Source of the DNA: an uncultured Flavobacterium sp.
GTDB taxonomy: Bacteria; Bacteroidota; Bacteroidia; Flavobacteriales; Flavobacteriaceae
Assembly (NCBI RefSeq): GCF_946220915.1
Contig: NZ_CAMIHH010000040.1
Location: 1 to 26,270 of the forward strand
Direction of reading: 5' to 3'
DNA length: 26,270 nucleotides
A program made the position numbers and the translations under genes. Under the pieces are notes generated by a model. The model worked only from the letters and a program-made list of their open reading frames with translations, was not told the origin of the DNA and ran no database searches. Positions within the stretch are counted from its first letter, which is position 1. Each line of letters opens with the position of its first letter. Below are positions 21,858 through 26,270 of this stretch, piece after piece.

Positions 21858-22472
21858 CTATAGCATCGCTATTTCACGGCGAAGGTTTTCCTTTGCTTTT
21901 GCTTCATATCTCTCCCTAAAAAAATCCGTTTTAAAAACATGGTCCATTTGCAGGAAATGAAGCAAAACCTTTTTCCTGCCGGGATTGTACATAAAATCGG
22001 GATAAATGGAATATTCCTTTCTCACATTCTTATAATATGCCAAATATTCTCCCCAGTCGCTTCCAAGTATCGAAAGGTCCGCATCGGTAAACAGGTTCGT
22101 GTCATTATCCGGGCTTGGGGTGTGCGACTTTGTGGCCAATACCAGGGCTTTGCATCTTTCTATTTTCTCAGTAGGGCAGCCAATTTTCTGCATGGCTGCC
22201 ATTGCTTCATAAGCGCTTTTTTCTTCGTTATCTTTTGCTGTGGATTTATATATGATATCGTGGTAGAATAGCGCGAACAGCACAGTGTCCCAGTCCCTTA
22301 ACAAACTTTTACAGGATTGCAGCTGCGAGAGCAGTTTTTCCAGGTGTGCAAGCGTATGGTAATGCCGGCCTTTGGAAGTATACTCACTTTCAATAAAATG
22401 CCAGAGCTGCGCTGTAAGCGTAAGGTCGGCGGTATACTTTCCGGCAAGTGTTTCGAATGTATCTTTTAGCAT
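21858..22472 (-). CDS. HD-domain metal-dependent phosphohydrolase
   Basis: A 204-residue soluble protein of the predicted HD-superfamily hydrolases. Metal ligands are visible as HYHTLAHL (37-44), the HD pair in ALFYHDIIY (H71-D72) and TDADLSILG (about 128-136), the usual third site. The long helix FMYNPGRKKVLLHFLQMDHV matches family members of unknown substrate. No GTP or (p)ppGpp synthetase domain is attached. It is divergent from pyrD, and a TAAATTTG box lies only seven bases upstream of the ATG, so its mRNA may be leaderless or nearly so. Confidence 0.88.
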   Translation of the reverse strand: MLKDTFETLAGKYTADLTLTAQLWHFIESEYTSKGRHYHTLAHLEKLLSQLQSCKSLLRDWDTVLFALFYHDIIYKSTAKDNEEKSAYEAMAAMQKIGCPTEKIERCKALVLATKSHTPSPDNDTNLFTDADLSILGSDWGEYLAYYKNVRKEYSIYPDFMYNPGRKKVLLHFLQMDHVFKTDFFRERYEAKAKENLRREIAML

Positions 22473-22479
22473 GACAATT

Positions 22480-22487
22480 CAAATTTA
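22480..22487 (-). promoter_or_regulatory. Putative HD-gene promoter, -7 box
   Basis: TAAATTTG on the minus strand, an exact match, with its last base eight positions from the ATG at 22472. The normal start point would fall within a base or two of the start codon. Confidence 0.5.
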
Positions 22488-22530
22488 CTAAGTTTTGCGC
22501 CATAAATTTTAAATGGAGCGCAGATAATCC

Positions 22531-22552
22531 TAAATTTGCACCAACAACACAA
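22531..22552 (+). promoter_or_regulatory. pyrD promoter box plus shared pyr leader motif
   Basis: TAAATTTG (22531-22538), seven bases, then AACACAA (22546-22552), five bases before the pyrD ATG. Box, spacing and motif match the pyrR leader. Confidence 0.55.
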
Positions 22553-22557
22553 CTATA

Positions 22558-23586
22558 ATGTATAAATCACTCATAAGGCCAATGCTTTTTCGCTTCGACC
22601 CCGAAAAAGTGCACCATTTTACGTTTTCATCCATACGTTTCCTTAATAACATACCTGGCATGCCATCAATGCTCAGGTCGGTTTATAATGTATCCGACCC
22701 ACGGCTGGAGCGCGAAGTGTTCGGGTTAAAGTTCAAAAATCCAGTTGGCCTGGCAGCGGGCCTGGATAAGGATGCCAAATTATATAAAGAACTTTCCGGA
22801 CTCGGGTTCGGGTTTATAGAGATTGGTACCCTTACGCCAAAACCGCAGGAAGGCAACCCAAAAAAGCGTTTGTTCCGCCTTCGCGAGGACAGTGCGATCA
22901 TCAACAGGATGGGATTTAATAATGGCGGTGTGGAAGCGGCTGTACATAGGCTTAAGAAAAATCCTGGAGGCAAAGGCCATGTGATGATTGGGGGGAACAT
23001 TGGGAAAAATAAATCAACCCCCAATGAAGATGCTGTAAAGGATTACGAAATATGCTTTGAGGCACTATACGATCATGTAGACTATTTCGTCGTGAATGTC
23101 AGCTCGCCCAACACGCCCAATCTCCGTGAGCTACAGGATAAAGAACCGTTGACAAAACTCCTGCAGGCATTGCAGGATAAGAATAATGCAAAGCCAATGG
23201 CCAAACCAATACTCCTGAAGATCGCACCTGACCTGACCAATGACCAGCTCCTGGATATCATCGATATCGTAAAAATTACAAATATAGCCGGGGTCATTGC
23301 TACCAATACGACTATTTCACGAGATGGGCTGGTATCGGAAAACAAGTCGGAAATGGGCGGCCTAAGCGGCAAGCCACTGGCAAAGCGCTCTACTGAGGTA
23401 ATACGCTTCCTCTCCGAAAAAAGCAACAAAGCGTTTCCCATAATCGGCGTAGGAGGCATACATTCTGCCAGTGATGCCATAGAAAAGCTGGAGGCCGGTG
23501 CAAGCCTTGTACAGCTGTACACGGGCTTTATTTACGAAGGGCCGGGATTAATAAAGGCAATCTGTAATAGAGTCATAAAGTCTTAA
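22558..23586 (+). CDS. pyrD: Dihydroorotate dehydrogenase, class 2 (quinone)
   Basis: Membrane-associated flavoenzyme oxidising dihydroorotate to orotate with quinone as acceptor, step 4 of pyrimidine synthesis. 342 residues. The N-terminal helix MYKSLIRPMLFRFDPEKVHH is the membrane-binding extension of class 2. NPVGLAAGLDKDAKLYKEL, FIEIGTLTPKPQEGNPKKR, INRMGFNNGG and VNVSSPNTPNLRELQ (with the class 2 catalytic Ser) are all present, as are the FMN phosphate region IGVGGIHSASDA and LVQLYTGFIYEGP. The last five codons (VIKS and stop) lie inside the first units of array C, so the C-terminus appears to be written in repeat sequence. Confidence 0.97.
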   Translation: MYKSLIRPMLFRFDPEKVHHFTFSSIRFLNNIPGMPSMLRSVYNVSDPRLEREVFGLKFKNPVGLAAGLDKDAKLYKELSGLGFGFIEIGTLTPKPQEGNPKKRLFRLREDSAIINRMGFNNGGVEAAVHRLKKNPGGKGHVMIGGNIGKNKSTPNEDAVKDYEICFEALYDHVDYFVVNVSSPNTPNLRELQDKEPLTKLLQALQDKNNAKPMAKPILLKIAPDLTNDQLLDIIDIVKITNIAGVIATNTTISRDGLVSENKSEMGGLSGKPLAKRSTEVIRFLSEKSNKAFPIIGVGGIHSASDAIEKLEAGASLVQLYTGFIYEGPGLIKAICNRVIKS

Positions 23587-23747
23587 AGTTGTAAAGTTGT
23601 AAAGTCATAAAGTTTTAAAGTTTTAAAGTTTTAAAGTTGCAAAGTTTTAAAGTTTTAAAGTCATAAAGTTGCAAAGTCTTTACGTATTTACGACTTTATG
23701 ACCTTATGACCTTATGACCTTATGACTTTGCGACTTTATAACTTTTA
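23576..23747. repeat. Array C: strict 8-bp repeat array with strand switch
   Basis: Thirteen consecutive 8-base units of the form YAAAGTNN (23576-23679) are followed without loss of phase by eight units in the complementary orientation (TTATGACC, TTATGACT and similar; 23680-23743) and a short T end. Six core positions are nearly fixed while the last two vary, mostly among TG, CA and TT. The RNA could fold into a hairpin of roughly 60 pairs. It begins inside the pyrD stop region and ends 35 bases before the -7 box of the next gene. Confidence 0.92.
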
Positions 23748-23782
23748 AAAGAAACCGATTTCGTAAACCACAAATCTTTATT

Positions 23783-23790
23783 TATCTTTG
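23783..23790 (+). promoter_or_regulatory. Putative promoter for a leaderless mRNA
   Basis: TATCTTTG, an exact TAnnTTTG, followed by GGGGGT and then the ATG at 23797. Only six bases separate box and start codon, so transcription would begin at or beside the A of ATG. A degenerate TTTCG about 20 bases upstream may be the -33. Confidence 0.55.
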
Positions 23791-23796
23791 GGGGGT

Positions 23797-24660
23797 ATGA
23801 GCAAAGTAAAAATCATCGAATGCCCAAGGGATGCCATGCAGGGCATAAAAGCATTCATTCCCACCGAAAAGAAAATAAGTTATATCCAGTCGCTGCTGCG
23901 GGTGGGTTTTGATACCATTGATTTCGGGAGCTTTGTTTCGCCCAAGGCCATTCCTCAAATGCAGGATACTGCCGAAGTACTGGCAAGCCTCGACCTTTCT
24001 GCCACCGAAAGTAAGCTGCTGGCTATCATTGCCAATACCAAGGGTGCAGAAGATGCCGCACAGCATGGCCCCATACAATACCTGGGCTACCCTTTCTCTA
24101 TTTCAGAAAACTTCCAGATGCGCAATACCCACAAAACCATTGCCGAATCTTTGATAACGCTTCAGGAGATACTCAATATTGCCGCTAAGTCAAATAAAGA
24201 AGTGGTTGCCTATCTTTCAATGGGATTCGGAAATCCGTATGGAGATCCGTGGAATGTAGAGATCGTGGGCGAATGGACCGAAAAGCTGGCAGGCATGGGC
24301 GTTAAGATATTGTCTCTTTCTGATACCGTGGGGAGTTCAACTCCCGATGTGATCGAGTACCTTTTTTCTAACCTGATACCCAAATATCCGCAGATCGAAT
24401 TTGGCGCACACCTGCATACCACACCTGATAGATGGCATGAAAAAGTGGATGCCGCCTACAAAGCTGGATGCTTACGCTTTGACGGTGCGATACAGGGCTT
24501 TGGCGGGTGCCCGATGGCTAAGGACGACCTTACCGGAAATATGCCCACGGAAAAAATGCTATCGTATTTTACCTCCCAAAAAGCCACCCACAACCTGCGC
24601 GCCATGAGTTTTGAAAGCGCCTATAATGAAGCGACGAAGTTGTTTGGGGAGTATCACTGA
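23797..24660 (+). CDS. Hydroxymethylglutaryl-CoA lyase family protein
   Basis: A 287-residue TIM-barrel enzyme of the HMG-CoA lyase / DRE-TIM family, cleaving HMG-CoA to acetoacetate and acetyl-CoA in leucine breakdown. Start at 23797 gives MSKVKIIECPRDAMQG; a TTG three codons earlier lies in the promoter. Active-site features: R11-D12 in PRDAMQ (PRDGLQ in classical enzymes), D176 in SLSDTVG, metal ligands H205 and H207 in GAHLHTTP, and catalytic C238 in GFGGCPMAKDDLTGNMPTE, where classical lyases read GGCPYAKGASGNVATE. The loop differs (DDL for GAS), a known variation among Bacteroidota homologues as far as I recall, so exact substrate is likely but not certain. No other leucine-catabolism gene is nearby. 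Confidence 0.9.
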   Translation: MSKVKIIECPRDAMQGIKAFIPTEKKISYIQSLLRVGFDTIDFGSFVSPKAIPQMQDTAEVLASLDLSATESKLLAIIANTKGAEDAAQHGPIQYLGYPFSISENFQMRNTHKTIAESLITLQEILNIAAKSNKEVVAYLSMGFGNPYGDPWNVEIVGEWTEKLAGMGVKILSLSDTVGSSTPDVIEYLFSNLIPKYPQIEFGAHLHTTPDRWHEKVDAAYKAGCLRFDGAIQGFGGCPMAKDDLTGNMPTEKMLSYFTSQKATHNLRAMSFESAYNEATKLFGEYH

Positions 24661-24692
24661 TGGGTTTTGAATTTTAGAATCACTTTAACCAC

Positions 24693-24803
24693 ACCCCTAA
24701 TCCTCTCAAGAGAGGAGCAATCAGACGGGTATACCCACTCTCAAAATACGAGGTGACGATAGGCTGAGTGAAGCTTGCTCTCTCGTTTGGAGAAGGTTGG
24801 GGT
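24693..24803. repeat. MITE-like inverted-repeat element
   Basis: Two arms, ACCCCTAATCCTCTC onward (24693-24720) and its imperfect complement (24775-24803), match at roughly 80 percent and each contains its own small stem (CCTCTC-AA-GAGAGG on the left, TCTC-GTTT-GGAGA on the right). About 54 bases without an ORF lie between. Similar CCCCTAA...CTCTCC...GAGAGG sequences are scattered in Bacteroidota genomes in my experience. It occupies the gap between the convergent lyase and oxoamine synthase genes. No target-site duplication is evident. Confidence 0.6.
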
Positions 24804-24808
24804 AATGC

Positions 24809-24840
24809 AAAAAAAAGGCCGCCAATTACTTAACAGCCTT
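24809..24840 (-). terminator. Terminator of the oxoamine synthase gene
   Basis: AAGGCCG (24815-24821) pairs with CAGCCTT (24834-24840), seven pairs with one G-U, around a 12-base loop. On the minus strand eight T residues follow (complement of 24809-24816). It lies 22 bases past the stop at 24863. Confidence 0.8.
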
Positions 24841-24862
24841 CTTTAAAATATTTAAATAACAC

Positions 24863-26128
24863 TTACTCCGCAGATACATCTACCGTTGTAGCGGCAGCGA
24901 TTTGCTTATAAGTGCCATTTTGCAGTTTCTCACGGATCGCTTCATAAGCAGCAAGCGTCTGGTTAATATCGTCGATCGTGTGGGTAGCAGTAGGTATCAT
25001 CCTCAACAGTATGATGCCTTTCGGGATTACCGGGTAAACCACGATCGAAAGGAATATGCTGTAATTCTCCCTCAGGTCGTTTACCATTACCATTGCCTCA
25101 GGGATGCTTCCTTCAAGATATACCGGTGTAACGCAGGTATTGGTATCGCCAATATTGAAGCCTTTTTCTTTGAGGCCGTTTTGCAGCGCGTTCACATTTT
25201 CCCATAACTTATCCTTAAGCTCCGGCATGGTACGCAGCATATCAAGACGTTTTAGCGCCCCTTTTACCAGAATCATCGGTAATGATTTGGCAAACATTTG
25301 CGAACGCAGGTTGTATTTAAGGAAATCGATAACATCTTTATCAGCCGCAACAAAGGCTCCTATGCTGGCCATCGACTTAGCGAACGTAGAGAAGTAAACG
25401 TCAATGCCATCCTGGCATCCCTGCTCCTCACCTGCCCCGGCACCGGTTTTACCAAGCGTACCAAAACCGTGCGCATCGTCAACAAGCAGCCTGAAATTAT
25501 ATTTTTTTTTAAGGGCAACAATCTCTTTTAGTTTTCCCTGCTGGCCGCGCATCCCGAAAACACCTTCGGTGATAACGAGTATGCCCCCGCCAGTAGTCTC
25601 GGCCATATTCGTGGCGCGCTCAAGGTTTTTTTCAAGGCTCTCCACATCATTGTGCTTATAGGTAAAACGCTTGCCCATGTGCAGGCGTACGCCATCAATG
25701 ATGCAGGCATGCGAGTCCACATCATAAACGATCACATCATTTTTGGAAACCAGTGCATCGATGGTAGAAACCATTCCCTGGTAGCCAAAATTCAGCAGGT
25801 AGGCCGATTCTTTTTGAACGAACGAAGCCAGTTCCTGCTCAAGCTGCTCATGAAATGTGGTATGCCCGCTCATCATCCTGGCACCCATAGGGTAGGCCGA
25901 GCCAAATTCAGCTGCAGCTTCGGCATCCACCTTACGTACTTCAGGGTGATTGGCCAGGCCAAGGTAATCATTAATGCTCCAGTTAAGCACTTCCTTGCCG
26001 TGGAACATCATCCTGCTGGACAGCGGCCCTTCAAGCTTCGGGAAAACATAGTAGCCTTCTGCCTGTGATGCCCATTTTCCAAGAGGGCCTTTATTCTTTT
26101 GTATCCTTTCAAAAAGATCTTTTACCAT
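24863..26128 (-). CDS. Alpha-oxoamine synthase (PLP; SPT/KBL/BioF family)
   Basis: A 421-residue fold-type I PLP enzyme of the alpha-oxoamine synthase family, which condenses an acyl-CoA with an amino acid. NWSINDYLGLANHPEV (49-64), GSAYPMGARMMSGHT (76-90), the His stacking on PLP in DVDSHACIIDG (H140), VDDAHGFGTLG (216-226) and the Schiff-base lysine K251 in STFAKSMASIGAF are all in place. The N-terminal helix VKDLFERIQKNKGPLGKW and the YYVFPKLEGPLSSRM block resemble the Bacteroidota branch that includes serine palmitoyltransferase for sphingolipids and the related enzyme for sulfonolipid (capnine) bases; 2-amino-3-ketobutyrate ligase is less likely. Substrate cannot be fixed from sequence alone. 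It is a single-gene unit with its own -7 box and terminator. Confidence 0.9.
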   Translation of the reverse strand: MVKDLFERIQKNKGPLGKWASQAEGYYVFPKLEGPLSSRMMFHGKEVLNWSINDYLGLANHPEVRKVDAEAAAEFGSAYPMGARMMSGHTTFHEQLEQELASFVQKESAYLLNFGYQGMVSTIDALVSKNDVIVYDVDSHACIIDGVRLHMGKRFTYKHNDVESLEKNLERATNMAETTGGGILVITEGVFGMRGQQGKLKEIVALKKKYNFRLLVDDAHGFGTLGKTGAGAGEEQGCQDGIDVYFSTFAKSMASIGAFVAADKDVIDFLKYNLRSQMFAKSLPMILVKGALKRLDMLRTMPELKDKLWENVNALQNGLKEKGFNIGDTNTCVTPVYLEGSIPEAMVMVNDLRENYSIFLSIVVYPVIPKGIILLRMIPTATHTIDDINQTLAAYEAIREKLQNGTYKQIAAATTVDVSAE

Positions 26129-26158
26129 AGTTCAAGTTTTGCATTCTTAAAATCGCTC

Positions 26159-26166
26159 CAAAAGTA
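26159..26166 (-). promoter_or_regulatory. Putative oxoamine synthase promoter, -7 box
   Basis: TACTTTTG on the minus strand, exact TAnnTTTG, 30 bases before the ATG. No clear -33 at normal spacing. Confidence 0.5.
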
Positions 26167-26248
26167 ATTATTAAATATGTTTTGGCATAATAATTTCGGT
26201 TCAATATAAACAGAATGTTTCCGCATTTTTAAGTTCAGGATAAAATGT

Positions 26249-26256
26249 TATTTTTG
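26249..26256 (+). promoter_or_regulatory. Possible promoter for a gene beyond the window
   Basis: TATTTTTG, exact TAnnTTTG, reading out of the window end, divergent from the oxoamine synthase promoter. The gene itself is not in the window, so this is a prediction only. Confidence 0.3.
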
Positions 26257-26270
26257 GGACTGTTTACATC

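Noticed and set aside
23576..23747. CRISPR array
   Set aside because: Repeats are 8 bases, contiguous, without spacers, and reverse orientation midway; no cas gene is present.
26245..26270. Start of a plus-strand gene at the window end (ATG at 26245)
   Set aside because: Only eight codons are visible and the ATG overlaps a better-supported promoter box at 26249-26256.

Overview
The window looks like chromosomal DNA of a flavobacterium (Bacteroidota, most likely Flavobacteriaceae). Four things support this. Protein wording is flavobacterial throughout: MnmA with a Bacteroidota-type insert, a ~630-residue YidC, DUF3820, WG-repeat and YwqK/MORN-like secreted proteins, and a YbiT-type ABC-F. Most starts lack a clear Shine-Dalgarno. 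At least nine genes are preceded by the Bacteroidota -7 promoter motif TAnnTTTG. Exported proteins follow the usual flavobacterial signal-peptide pattern. No rRNA, tRNA, CRISPR array, transposase or phage gene was seen.

Layout. Positions 1-6.2 kb (minus strand) hold a cut-off unknown gene coupled to mnmA, a MORN-like secreted protein, yidC and pyrG. Positions 6.2-10.2 kb (minus) hold a DUF3820 gene, an OsmC gene and three secreted LysM proteins, the largest carrying a receptor-like periplasmic domain. Positions 10.3-13.8 kb hold a possible 43-residue ORF, a small acidic protein, rnz with a STAS-like neighbour, then pyrB and pyrR. Positions 13.9-17.5 kb hold a tiny lipoprotein, a WG-repeat protein and an ABC-F ATPase. 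Positions 17.6-20 kb (plus) hold a thioredoxin-fold lipoprotein and a compact arsenic operon: arsR, a 47-residue membrane ORF, and arsC. The remainder holds a DUF1801/YdeI protein, pepT, an HD hydrolase, pyrD, an HMG-CoA lyase-family enzyme and an alpha-oxoamine synthase.

Functional threads. Four pyrimidine genes are present (pyrG, pyrB, pyrR, pyrD). All four carry the heptamer AACACAA within 16 nt of the start codon, and in pyrR and pyrD it sits at the same distance from the -7 box. The ars operon has a perfect 16-bp-arm operator touching the arsR start and has no efflux pump; a tightly overlapped small membrane ORF lies between arsR and arsC.

The most unusual non-coding feature is a family of three intergenic arrays (5994-6215, 12222-12298, 23576-23747). 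Each has a different sequence word. Each is built on a step of about 8 nt that switches strand part-way, so the array becomes one long hairpin, and each starts at the stop codon of the upstream gene. A fourth intergenic element (24693-24803) is a MITE-like inverted repeat of a different kind. The ABC-F protein is also notable: both halves of its second ATP site look degenerate while the first site is intact.
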